Assembly (NCBI GenBank): GCA_964517135.1
Contig: CAZFBA010000043.1
Location: 1-31,489, forward strand
Origin: CAZFBA01 sp964517135
GTDB lineage: Bacteria; Cyanobacteriota; Vampirovibrionia; JBFMGH01
Reading direction: 5' to 3'
DNA length: 31,489 nucleotides
Shown: positions 8,549 to 17,127 of the stretch, piece after piece
How positions within the stretch are numbered: position 1 is the stretch's first letter
Layout: every line of letters begins with the position of its first letter
Notes under the pieces: generated by a model
Database searches by the model: none
Seen by the model: only the letters and a program-made list of their open reading frames with translations
What the model was told of the DNA's origin: nothing
Translations under genes and position numbers: made by a program

Positions 8549-8639
8549 CAGCTATATTTATTACCCGGAAAACCAGATTATCAAAATATCCATCCATAGA
8601 TTGAGTATTAATCATACTTTGTTCCCCTGGCACTCTCGC

Positions 8640-8690
8640 TCTTAAGACCCTCAGAACCTTAAGCATACTTGTGTATACTTATAATAGAGG
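8640..8690 (+). promoter_or_regulatory. Possible promoter region of the transporter gene
   Basis: TATAAT (8680-8685) is a perfect -10 box. Upstream lie two copies of CTTAAG (8641-8646 and 8659-8664) and two of ATACTT (8665-8670 and 8675-8680). No -35 resembling TTGACA is found at 16-18 bases, so activation by a regulator bound to the repeats is possible. This is a weak inference. Confidence 0.35.
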
Positions 8691-8770
8691 CGATAAAAGA
8701 TTAAATGTTTTTTAACTTCTTCTGTGCCTTTGAAAACACTGTTTTTCTGAAATAAAAAGGAGTAAATGCC

Positions 8771-10234
8771 TTGAATAAACCAAAAGAGAGAACGATAAGA
8801 GGTCAGATAATAATAGTTGCTTGCATATGTTTTGCAGCTTTTATGTGTTCTTTAGACGGGTATATAGTCAATGTAGCCCTGCCTGATATTGCTCATTCTT
8901 TTGGATTAAACGTTAGCAGAGCATCAATCGTCACAATCGCTTATCTTTTGTCATTAACCAGTATGTTAATAATCTCTGGTCGCCTTGCAGACTGTATCGG
9001 GATGAAAAGAATGTTTATTACAGGTCTTTTATTGTTCACCTCTGGATCTCTGTTTTGCGGTATTTCACAATCTTTCTGTATTCTAATAGCATCAAGAATT
9101 TTCCAGGGTATCGGTTCATCCATTTTGATTTCTGTCAGTTTAGCTAATATCTATAAATATGTTGATCCTGAAGCAAGAGGTAGAGCTTTTGGCGCTATAT
9201 CTACCTGTAGCGGTCTCGGAATTGCACTTGGTGCACCGCTCGGAGGAGTGATTACCGGTACATTTGGGTGGCACTGGATTTTTCTTATCAATATCCCTGT
9301 TGGAGTGCTGGCTATGCTGGTTGCTATTAAGTTTATACCTTCTGATGAACCTTTTAAATTAAAAGAAAAACTTGATATGATAAGACAGTTTGACCTGACA
9401 GGTGCCATTTTAATAGCTCTGAGCCTGATTACCTTTATAGGCATTATGAATCTGGGTTTAAAAGTTGGCTGGACATCTTTAATCATTATTTTAAGCTCTA
9501 TAATATCAATAGTTTCTTTTATCAGCTTCATTATCTGGGAACAAAACAATAGAAATCCACTTATAAATATGAACCTTTTCAGAGATAGAAACTTTAATTT
9601 AGCCAGTGTATCTAATCTTACAGCTTTTATGGTCCTGTCAGGTACTAATTTTCTGCTGCCCTTTTATCTGGTGATAGAAAAAGGCTACAAGGCAGAAGAA
9701 ACAGGACTGATTATGCTGACGTTTTCAGCTGTATATATAGTAATTTGCCCTTTTGCAGGTTGGCTGGCTGATAAAATACAACCCCGCTACCTCTGCACAG
9801 CTGGAATGCTTATAGGGGTTATATCATGTATGTTTTTTGTTAAAAACGTAAATACTGCTGGTGTTCAATGCATTATAATATATCTTATGTTACTCGGATT
9901 ATCTTATGGCCTTTTTATGAGCTCTAATAACAAAATGTTTATGGAGTTTTCTACCAGTGAAACAAGTGGCATTGTTTCAGCAACATTTAAAACAGTAAGC
10001 TATATTAGCTTTACACTTGGCATAAGTTTATTTAGCCTTATATTTACTCTGGTATTGCCTGAAAAAATGGCTATTAGTTCCGGCTCTGTTTTGCAATCCA
10101 GTGTCAACAGCAGTTTGATTCTTCATGGTTTTCAAAATGCTTTTAGCTTTGGTGCTTTAGTATGTTTGATATCAGCAATTTTGTTTATACTCATAAAAAA
10201 TGAACCCGTAAAAGAGTGTGTCAAAACTCAATAA
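8771..10234 (+). CDS. MFS transporter, DHA2 (14-helix) drug/metabolite efflux family
   Basis: This 487-residue inner-membrane protein has the features of the DHA2 (EmrB/QacA-like) branch of the major facilitator superfamily, which exports small molecules in exchange for protons. Motif A is GRLADCIGMKR after the second helix, and the antiporter-type motif region GLGIALGAPLGGVITG is in helix 5. About 14 hydrophobic helices fit the length. Translation starts at TTG 8771, eight bases after AAGGAG; the nearby ATG at 8766 is out of frame and stops after two codons. No EmrA-type membrane-fusion partner is adjacent, so it may act alone. It lies downstream of the decarboxylase, so the substrate might be an amine, but a terminator separates them. 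Confidence 0.9.
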   Translation: MNKPKERTIRGQIIIVACICFAAFMCSLDGYIVNVALPDIAHSFGLNVSRASIVTIAYLLSLTSMLIISGRLADCIGMKRMFITGLLLFTSGSLFCGISQSFCILIASRIFQGIGSSILISVSLANIYKYVDPEARGRAFGAISTCSGLGIALGAPLGGVITGTFGWHWIFLINIPVGVLAMLVAIKFIPSDEPFKLKEKLDMIRQFDLTGAILIALSLITFIGIMNLGLKVGWTSLIIILSSIISIVSFISFIIWEQNNRNPLINMNLFRDRNFNLASVSNLTAFMVLSGTNFLLPFYLVIEKGYKAEETGLIMLTFSAVYIVICPFAGWLADKIQPRYLCTAGMLIGVISCMFFVKNVNTAGVQCIIIYLMLLGLSYGLFMSSNNKMFMEFSTSETSGIVSATFKTVSYISFTLGISLFSLIFTLVLPEKMAISSGSVLQSSVNSSLILHGFQNAFSFGALVCLISAILFILIKNEPVKECVKTQ

Positions 10235-10451
10235 AAAAAAGACCAAAGAAAATATAATGATAAATTTTTTTAAATTTTATTATTTATAAATTTTTATTAC
10301 AATAAAACCTGCAAATTGCTTTTACAGCAGTGGCGTACAGGCCTTTGCTTAATGATAATAGTTACTATTATTGATTTAAAATGTGCTTTAAATCTTGAAT
10401 ATAGATGTTAAGAGGTATTAAATTTTTTTTATAACGTGATATATTAAGAAA
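10235..10451. other. AT-rich intergenic stretch
   Basis: No gene is visible between the transporter and the candidate RNA. The sequence is very AT-rich. TATATT at 10440-10445 could be a -10 box for the RNA that follows, but no matching -35 was found. Confidence 0.35.
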
Positions 10452-10584
10452 TGTTAGGGGATCAAAAATCCCGATGTTACCGGACTTTTCCGGTTATGTT
10501 TACACGAAGCGATAATAAGTCGCACAAGTGAAGAAACCTTTCAACCAGGATGGCCAGTTAATACTGGCCATTCAGGTATTTTTA
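10452..10584 (+). ncRNA. Candidate structured RNA with terminator-like 3' hairpin
   Basis: Four compact hairpins follow one another: GGGAT/ATCCC (10458-10472, loop CAAAA), ACCGGA/TCCGGT (10479-10494, loop CTTT), GCGA/TCGC (10509-10523) and a 3' stem. The 3' stem, GGATGGCCAGT (10548-10558) with ACTGGCCATTC (10563-10573), has 11 pairs including one G-T and a four-base loop; three more pairs (ACC with GGT) extend it past one mismatch. It is followed by ATTTTTAA. The stretch has no open frame of note and is more GC-rich than its surroundings. I do not recognise a known family: no riboswitch, 6S, tmRNA or SRP signature is evident. It may be a small RNA or a leader for the 31-codon gene downstream. 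Plus-strand orientation follows from the T tract. Confidence 0.45.
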
Positions 10585-10755
10585 AGACTGATAGCCTCCT
10601 GGCAAACTTGCAAACAGCCTTTTGAAGTTGGTAACGGTAAAATTAACTGATTAAAGGCAGTTAGGGTCTTTTGTAAAATACATTTTTATGTTATTGTTGT
10701 TTTGTCAAAATAGCAGTCCAGGCTTTTAATGCAGTCAGGCCTTCAGGAGACGAAA
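10585..10755. other. Spacer between candidate RNA and mini-protein
   Basis: I see no gene here. The only clear feature is AGGAG at 10745-10749, the ribosome-binding site of the mini-protein that follows. Confidence 0.35.
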
Positions 10756-10851
10756 ATGTATTCATTTATACTTATAATAATAACTTTTCTCTTTTCAGGT
10801 ATGATATTTTTCCTTTATACCTCACATGCCCCCTTGAAGGATTTTGAATAA
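10756..10851 (+). CDS. Small single-helix membrane protein (31 residues)
   Basis: An ATG at 10756 follows AGGAG with a six-base spacer and opens 31 codons ending TAA at 10849-10851. The product begins MYSFILIIITFLFSGMIFF, one uninterrupted hydrophobic helix of about 20 residues, and ends with the polar tail SHAPLKDFE. Such mini-proteins often bind and tune larger membrane complexes (KdpF, CydX and similar are known cases), but this one matches none that I know. It lies between a candidate structured RNA and ftsH, which encodes a membrane protease, so a role near FtsH is conceivable but unproven. Hydrophobic codons arise easily in AT-rich DNA; the well-placed ribosome-binding site is the main support. 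Confidence 0.5.
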   Translation: MYSFILIIITFLFSGMIFFLYTSHAPLKDFE

Positions 10852-11003
10852 CCTCTAAATTCAAACATTTATAGACTATCTTTAATAAAATAATCAATTT
10901 TTATATCTTTTTAAACAGGTTTTATACTATAATTCCTTATTGAGCTATTGTTCACATTTGAGACAGAAAAAGCTATTCCAGCGAAGGAGCAAAAGGAAAA
11001 AAG
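10852..11003. promoter_or_regulatory. Upstream region of ftsH with a possible -10 box
   Basis: TATAAT occurs at 10928-10933, about 70 bases before ftsH, but no -35 near TTGACA precedes it at normal spacing. AAGGA shortly before the ATG is the ribosome-binding site. Confidence 0.3.
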
Positions 11004-13049
11004 ATGAAAAAACTTCAAACTTCCGGGCTATACATAGTTATTTTCGTTATCATTATTGTTTTTTTTGCGTCATTGATGACTTCTAACACTGATCAGATTA
11101 AAGAAGTCACTTATACAGAGTTTATGCAACTTCTTAATGATGATAAAATACAGGCAGTAAAGATTCAAGAAAACGAACTTAAAGCTAAACCTTTTAAACC
11201 AGTTGAAGAAGAGACACCAGGAAAAGTAAAAAAGAAAATAACAGCTTATAAGGTCATTATACCTAAAGAAAATGACGAGCTGATAAAGAAACTGGAATCA
11301 AAAAACATTGAAATTCAGTTTTCAAACCCGGATGACAAATCATATCACGTCTTTTACTGGATAGGCTCAATATTTTTACCTATTGTGATATTGCTAATAT
11401 TCATTATGATGCTGAAAAGCGCACAGGGCGGTGGGTCACAGGCTATGTCTTTCGGTAAAAGCCGGGCCAAGATGATGCTTGATAACAAGGTAAAAGTTAC
11501 ATTTAAAGATGTTGCAGGCATTGATGAATCCAAACAAGAACTTGAAGAGATTGTTGATTTTCTGAAAAATGCTGAAAAATACGTTTCTCTTGGGGCTAAA
11601 ATACCAAAAGGTGTTCTGTTGGTTGGTGCCCCTGGTACCGGTAAGACATTGCTTGCTAAAGCTGTGGCAGGTGAGGCCGGATGTCCGTTTTTTAGCATCA
11701 GTGGCTCAGACTTCGTAGAAATGTTTGTTGGTGTCGGTGCATCACGTGTTAGAGACCTGTTCGAACAGGCTAAAAAGCACGCACCATGCATTGTTTTTAT
11801 TGATGAGATAGATGCTGTTGGCAGGCAAAGAGGGGCAGGACTTGGTGGTGGCCACGATGAGCGTGAGCAAACACTCAACCAGCTGCTTGTAGAAATGGAT
11901 GGGTTCGATGGCACACAGGGTATCATAATTATTGCAGCTACTAACAGGCCTGACATACTGGATAATGCCCTTTTACGACCCGGTCGCTTCGACAGGCAGG
12001 TCGTTATCGATAGACCGGATGTTCACGGAAGAGAGCAAATACTCAGGGTGCACATTAAAGGCAAACCCCTTGGAGATGATGTTGATGTAAAGGTTCTGGC
12101 TAAAAGAACCCCCGGGTTTACCGGCGCTGACATATCTAATTTGATTAATGAAGCTGCTTTACTTGCTGCCAGAAAAGATAAAAAAGAAATAAATATGGAA
12201 GATGTAGAAGAGGCAATAGATAAAGTTATTGCAGGCCCCGAAAAGAAAAGCAGAATAATATCAGAAAAAGAAAAAGAAATTATTGCTTACCATGAAGTTG
12301 GGCATGCGCTGATGGCTAAAATGCTAAAACACTGTGATACACTGCATAAAGTTACAATTATATCCAGGGGTATGGCTCTGGGTCTAACTATGACACTTCC
12401 TGAAGGTGATCAGGTACTCCATTCAAGAACCCAGATACTTGATAGAATGGCAATGATCCTCGGTGGAAGAGTTGCAGAAGAAATCATTTTCGGAGAAATT
12501 ACAACAGGAGCTCAAAATGACCTTGAGAAAGTAACTGACCTGGCCAGAAGGATGGTTACATCTTATGGTATGAGCGAAAAAATGGGGCCAATGACCTTTG
12601 GCAAGCAGAATGAACATGTGTTTTTGGGTAGAGATTTTGGACACGAAAAGAATTATTCTGAAGAAGTTGCTGCTATGATAGATAGAGAAGTGCAAAGGAT
12701 TATTAGAGATCGATATGCTCTTGCCAGAAAAGTTCTTACAGATAATCAGGATATTATGGATGCTATTGTTAAAGTGTTACTGGAAAAAGAAACCCTAGAT
12801 GATACTGAAGTGTCTGAAATAATCGAAAAAATAAAACTAGAAAGAGAAGAACAAGGCATACCTGAAGAAGAAAAAATTTTAAAAGAGATCGATTCAGTTA
12901 ACTCAATGGCAGATGATATTCTTCCAGAAACTGTTGAAACTGATAAACCAGTAAATGAATCCAGTGAAGATGCTGAAAATAAAGATAGTTCAGTTAACAA
13001 TGACGATACTCCCCCGGAAGAAGACGAAAAACAAGAATCATACTTATAA
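11004..13049 (+). CDS. ftsH: ATP-dependent zinc metalloprotease FtsH
   Basis: FtsH is a hexameric, membrane-anchored AAA+ protease that extracts and degrades membrane and cytosolic proteins. This 681-residue copy is complete: a first helix (about residues 7-26), an extracytoplasmic FtsH_ext domain (about 32-110), a second helix (about 116-137), an AAA module with Walker A GAPGTGKT (208-215), Walker B VFIDEIDAVG and arginine-finger region ATNRPDILDNALLRPGRFDR, and an M41 peptidase with the zinc motif HEVGH (430-434) plus the third ligand region GAQNDLEKV. The C-terminal tail after about residue 625 is unusually acidic and Ser-rich (PPEEDEKQESYL at the end). It is followed 36 bases later by a glutamate synthase-like gene, probably co-transcribed. 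Confidence 0.98.
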   Translation: MKKLQTSGLYIVIFVIIIVFFASLMTSNTDQIKEVTYTEFMQLLNDDKIQAVKIQENELKAKPFKPVEEETPGKVKKKITAYKVIIPKENDELIKKLESKNIEIQFSNPDDKSYHVFYWIGSIFLPIVILLIFIMMLKSAQGGGSQAMSFGKSRAKMMLDNKVKVTFKDVAGIDESKQELEEIVDFLKNAEKYVSLGAKIPKGVLLVGAPGTGKTLLAKAVAGEAGCPFFSISGSDFVEMFVGVGASRVRDLFEQAKKHAPCIVFIDEIDAVGRQRGAGLGGGHDEREQTLNQLLVEMDGFDGTQGIIIIAATNRPDILDNALLRPGRFDRQVVIDRPDVHGREQILRVHIKGKPLGDDVDVKVLAKRTPGFTGADISNLINEAALLAARKDKKEINMEDVEEAIDKVIAGPEKKSRIISEKEKEIIAYHEVGHALMAKMLKHCDTLHKVTIISRGMALGLTMTLPEGDQVLHSRTQILDRMAMILGGRVAEEIIFGEITTGAQNDLEKVTDLARRMVTSYGMSEKMGPMTFGKQNEHVFLGRDFGHEKNYSEEVAAMIDREVQRIIRDRYALARKVLTDNQDIMDAIVKVLLEKETLDDTEVSEIIEKIKLEREEQGIPEEEKILKEIDSVNSMADDILPETVETDKPVNESSEDAENKDSSVNNDDTPPEEDEKQESYL

Positions 13050-13085
13050 GTATAAGAGTTAGATTTGTGGAGCAGGTAAAATTCA

Positions 13086-14477
13086 ATGTCAAAGAGTAAA
13101 ATACCCAGACAGAGGCCAGAAAATTTAGATCCTGAATATAGAACAACTAATTTTGAGGAAGTAGAAAAGAATTTTACTGAAGAACAGGCTATTTTAGAAG
13201 CAAAACGCTGTTTAAACTGTAAAAAACCAAAATGCATTGAGGGTTGTCCGGTCAGAATAAATATACCCGGGTTTATAACAGCTATTGCTGAAGCTAATAT
13301 AACAGAAGCAGGTAAAATAATTAGAGAAAGTAGCTTATTACCAGCTGTCTGTGGCAGGGTCTGCCCACAGGAAAGACAATGTGAGGCCACCTGCATACTG
13401 GGTATTAAAGGAGAACCAGTTGCAATAGGAGCTCTTGAAAGATATGCTGGTGATTTGACAGATATTGAACCGGTAGAAATCAGGCCGACAGGTCATAAAG
13501 TTGCTATTGTTGGTTCCGGGCCTGCCAGCATAACTGCTGCTGCTGACCTTGCAAGGTCTGGCCATAAAGTTACTATATTTGAAGCTCTTCATGCGCTTGG
13601 TGGAGTGTTGCGTTATGGCATTCCTGAATTCAGATTACCCAGATATACCCTTAATAGAGAGCTGGAAACCCTGAAAACTATTGGTGTAGAATTTAAAACA
13701 AATGTTATTATTGGTAAAACTTACACTCTTCAAGATCTTTTTGATGAAGGATATGACGCAATCTTTATCGGAGTGGGTGCTGGCCTTCCCTGGTTTATGG
13801 GTATACCGGGTGAGAACCTGAATGGAGTTTATTCAGCCAATGAATTTCTAACAAGGGTAAACTTAATGAGGGCTCACCGTCCAGATTATCCTACTCCTAT
13901 TAGAATAGGAAAAAAGGCTATCATTATTGGCGGCGGAAATACTGCAATGGATGCTGCCAGAGTCTCTAAACGTATTGGTTTTAAAGAAGTTACTATTGCA
14001 TATCGTCGCTCTGAAGCTGAAATGCCTGCAAGAAAAGCAGAGGTTATTCACGCTAAAGAGGAAGGAATTAACTTCTTGTTTTTACATAGCCCGATAGAAT
14101 TGCATGGTAAGGATGATTATGTAACAGGTGTTACCCTTCAGGTTATGGAACTTGGTGAACCTGATGCCAGCGGTCGAAGAAGACCAGTTCCAGTTGAAGG
14201 ACAGACAAAATATATTGATGTTGATACTTTCATTGTTGCTATTGGAACCAGCCCAAACCCTGTATTAACCAGTTCTGCTAAAAAAGAGAACCTGCCGTTA
14301 GAGGTAAACCGAAAGGGTTATCTCGAAATAAACTCTGAAACATGTGAGACAACTATGTCAGGCGTTTTTGCCGGTGGAGATATTGCTCCTTTAGCTGAAT
14401 CCAATGTTATCAACGCTATGGGCGCAGGAAAAAAAGCAGCAAAAGCCATAAATAACTATCTTAAAACTAAAGTATAA
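13086..14477 (+). CDS. gltA: NADPH-dependent glutamate synthase small-subunit-like oxidoreductase (GltA type)
   Basis: This 463-residue flavoprotein resembles the small subunit of glutamate synthase and its stand-alone GltA/NfnB/SudA relatives. The N-terminal region binds iron-sulfur clusters with eight cysteines: C42, C45, C50, C54 and C89, C93, C99, C103. An FAD site (VGSGPASITAAADLA) follows at about residue 140, then an NADPH site (IIIGGGNTAMDAARV, followed by YRRSEAEMPA), and a C-terminal GGDIAPL segment closes the flavin site. In known enzymes these domains pass electrons from NADPH to a partner: the GOGAT large subunit, or NfnA in electron-bifurcating complexes. Neither partner gene is in this window, so its true reaction is open. 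The symbol follows the homotetrameric glutamate synthase family and is not citrate synthase. It probably forms an operon with ftsH. Confidence 0.9.
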   Translation: MSKSKIPRQRPENLDPEYRTTNFEEVEKNFTEEQAILEAKRCLNCKKPKCIEGCPVRINIPGFITAIAEANITEAGKIIRESSLLPAVCGRVCPQERQCEATCILGIKGEPVAIGALERYAGDLTDIEPVEIRPTGHKVAIVGSGPASITAAADLARSGHKVTIFEALHALGGVLRYGIPEFRLPRYTLNRELETLKTIGVEFKTNVIIGKTYTLQDLFDEGYDAIFIGVGAGLPWFMGIPGENLNGVYSANEFLTRVNLMRAHRPDYPTPIRIGKKAIIIGGGNTAMDAARVSKRIGFKEVTIAYRRSEAEMPARKAEVIHAKEEGINFLFLHSPIELHGKDDYVTGVTLQVMELGEPDASGRRRPVPVEGQTKYIDVDTFIVAIGTSPNPVLTSSAKKENLPLEVNRKGYLEINSETCETTMSGVFAGGDIAPLAESNVINAMGAGKKAAKAINNYLKTKV

Positions 14478-14643
14478 TTACTTTAAATTTAATACAATAC
14501 ATATGTATTATATAAATCCTGAAATAATAAGCTTTTAGAGAGATTCTATTATTTTATAGTACTGATTTTTTCATATAATAGAATTTAATTAAGCATAATT
14601 TGTTAAAATCCTGATATTATTATACGTTACATAAGAAATAAAA

Positions 14644-17127
14644 ATGATAGATACTGCAAACAAAAAGTTTTATAGAATCATATACGATAAAATCAGGTTA
14701 CCTCTTGCTGTTTTTCTGGTGTTAATGTTTTTTATTGCTACTTATACAATCTTTTTAAAAGATATACTGTGGACTTTTGAAGAATATTCATATGATATAA
14801 GAACTAAAATTATTAATAGCAAACAAAAACAACCGGATGTGGATATCAAAACGATCTTGTTTGGTGATTTAAGTGATAATTTCATTAATGAACATCCTGA
14901 ATTAGAGCTAACTCGTTGGCCATTACCTAGAAGTGTATGGGGAGATATAAACAATTACCTAATAAGGGCTAACGCAAAAGTTATTATTTATGATATCAAC
15001 TTCACAAGTAAGACTACTGATTATGATGATGACTATTTTGCAAAGACAATAAAAGACTCAGGAGAGGTATATCTGAGTTTTATTGCAGGTCCTGTTGAAT
15101 ATTATGCTAAAAACTTTGCAAAACAGGCAAAAATCAATCTTTATTTTCTTAAAAAGCAGAAGCTGATTGATATACTTTATAAAATTATTGATGCAATTAA
15201 TAATAGAGAAGCTGAAAGGCGCTCTTATGCAAAAGCTTCAGAAATTGCAACAGTAGCTAATATTGATTATGGAAGCTTATCACGCTCATTTATCCTTCAA
15301 AATACAGCTTTAAATATACAATTACCGTATAGCAAGTTTCTTAACAAAGCTAAAAACCTTGGTTTTACGAATATCTCTAAATCTAATGATCATGTATTCA
15401 GGTATGCAAACATAATGTCAATGCTAAAAGACGACAAACTGATTTTTTCTTTGCCTGTTATACCGGTAATAGATACACATTATACCAGTAATACGCCTTT
15501 GACCGTGGCAGATAATAACCTGATATTTCCTGATCGCAAAATACCTCTTGATGAAAATGGCAACTTGATTGTTAACTGGCTTAATGCAGAAGCTTATGCG
15601 CACTCAATACCGTTTATAAAAGTATATTTATATGAAAAATATTATACAATAGATGCTCAAACAGGCTATAAAATATTGCCTGAAGAGCAAAATTATTTTA
15701 TGCAGCCTGCTTATCAATATCTTTACAAAAACCTTACTAATATAAAGCTCTTCAATATCAAGCATCTTGAGCTATTGAGAATAAATTTTGTCAGTGATTA
15801 CTATCTGTCAAGAGATATTTTCCCTAAAGAATATTTATCCAGCTCTATTAATCAACCATATTTTCTGCATCTAGCAAAGTTATTTAATTACGGGGCCATC
15901 AAAGTTTCAAATGTTCAGGATGAACCGCTTTTAATGTATCCATTGTTGCTCAATCACCTTGAAAACAGCTCAAATCAGACTATAATTAATTATTCACCTT
16001 TGCAGGCTTACCGTAGTGAGATTTCATTGCCGGAGTATTTTTGTGATACATATGTAATAATTGGTGAGGGGCGTTCAACAGGTGATATACACAAAACACC
16101 CATAAAACTTATGCCAGGACCTTTGATTTTCGCAAATGTATTAGATAACCTGCTAAATGATAAAGTTTTTATTCATAAAAGCTCTAATATTGCTAACTTT
16201 GCTATTATAATATTATTAATAACACTGTCAATTCTTATTATAAGAAATATCAAAAACAATATAGTTATTATACTGACGTTTGTTAGCTTAATTTTATCTT
16301 ATGTAATTATATCAGTGATGTTATTTTATAAGTTTTTACTCTGGATACCTGTTGTTAATCCGATCTTTCTTGTAACAATATTCTTTATTTTTGCACTTAT
16401 AACTCAAAACCTGTTAACAAAAGAGAAACTTGATAAGACATATAAGCTTGCAACAACAGACGGATTAACAGGCCTCTATAACCACCGCTTCTTTCAGGAA
16501 AAAATGAGTCTTAAGCTTGATGAAGTAAAGAGAAAAGAAGATTTCTTTTCTCTCCTTCTTATTGATATTGACTTTTTCAAAAAATTTAACGATACTTATG
16601 GACACCGTGCAGGAGATGCTGTTCTGGTTCAGGTAGCCACACTTTTAAAGCTTAATGTCAGAGAATATGACGTTGTATGCCGGTATGGTGGAGAAGAGAT
16701 GTGTGTTATACTTGATAAAACAGATACTAAAACAGCTCTTGATGTTGCTCAAAAGCTTGTTAATAAAGTAGCTTCTAATGATTTTAATATTGAAACAGAT
16801 GATGGGTATAAAATAGTTAAAGTTACAATTAGTGTTGGAGCTTCAAATTACCCCGATCACGCTAAGGAAGTGCCATCGTTAATAGAATTTGCTGATCAAT
16901 GCCTTTATAGAGCTAAAGAAGGTGGCAGAAACAGAGTTGGTAACCTTGAAGACGAAATCAGTGAAACGACAGGTACTTTTATTTCAAAAGAACTTGAAAT
17001 TGAAAAAGAGAAAATGCTTAAAAGCATTGGAAAAATACTACCAGTGTGTCGTAAATACAATATTGACGCTCAAGAACTGCTTCAAGAGCTTTATAAAAAA
17101 GCTCAAGAAGAAGAACAAAAAGACTAA
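14644..17127 (+). CDS. CHASE2-GGDEF diguanylate cyclase
   Basis: This is an 827-residue membrane sensor predicted to make cyclic di-GMP. It has an N-terminal helix (about residues 18-38), a large extracytoplasmic CHASE2 domain of about 470 residues, three helices (about 518-595), and a GGDEF domain (about 600-760) with TDGLTGLYNHRFF, DIDFFKKFNDTYGHRAGD and the active-site loop GGEEM (682-686). The last residue is Met rather than Phe; the catalytic acidic residues remain, so activity is likely. The inhibitory I-site RxxD is present as R673-E-Y-D676, at the usual five-residue spacing. A charged tail of about 60 residues follows. CHASE2 is larger than in the kinase at 1095-3344. Its stop codon overlaps that of the convergent helicase gene by four bases. 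Confidence 0.92.
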   Translation: MIDTANKKFYRIIYDKIRLPLAVFLVLMFFIATYTIFLKDILWTFEEYSYDIRTKIINSKQKQPDVDIKTILFGDLSDNFINEHPELELTRWPLPRSVWGDINNYLIRANAKVIIYDINFTSKTTDYDDDYFAKTIKDSGEVYLSFIAGPVEYYAKNFAKQAKINLYFLKKQKLIDILYKIIDAINNREAERRSYAKASEIATVANIDYGSLSRSFILQNTALNIQLPYSKFLNKAKNLGFTNISKSNDHVFRYANIMSMLKDDKLIFSLPVIPVIDTHYTSNTPLTVADNNLIFPDRKIPLDENGNLIVNWLNAEAYAHSIPFIKVYLYEKYYTIDAQTGYKILPEEQNYFMQPAYQYLYKNLTNIKLFNIKHLELLRINFVSDYYLSRDIFPKEYLSSSINQPYFLHLAKLFNYGAIKVSNVQDEPLLMYPLLLNHLENSSNQTIINYSPLQAYRSEISLPEYFCDTYVIIGEGRSTGDIHKTPIKLMPGPLIFANVLDNLLNDKVFIHKSSNIANFAIIILLITLSILIIRNIKNNIVIILTFVSLILSYVIISVMLFYKFLLWIPVVNPIFLVTIFFIFALITQNLLTKEKLDKTYKLATTDGLTGLYNHRFFQEKMSLKLDEVKRKEDFFSLLLIDIDFFKKFNDTYGHRAGDAVLVQVATLLKLNVREYDVVCRYGGEEMCVILDKTDTKTALDVAQKLVNKVASNDFNIETDDGYKIVKVTISVGASNYPDHAKEVPSLIEFADQCLYRAKEGGRNRVGNLEDEISETTGTFISKELEIEKEKMLKSIGKILPVCRKYNIDAQELLQELYKKAQEEEQKD

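Noticed and set aside
11354..11956. 200-codon minus-strand frame inside ftsH
   Set aside because: It is the mirror of the conserved AAA domain; ftsH is complete and intact on the plus strand.
12746..13396. 216-codon minus-strand frame across the ftsH-gltA junction
   Set aside because: It overlaps two clearly coding genes on the other strand and its product is Ser-rich with no known features.
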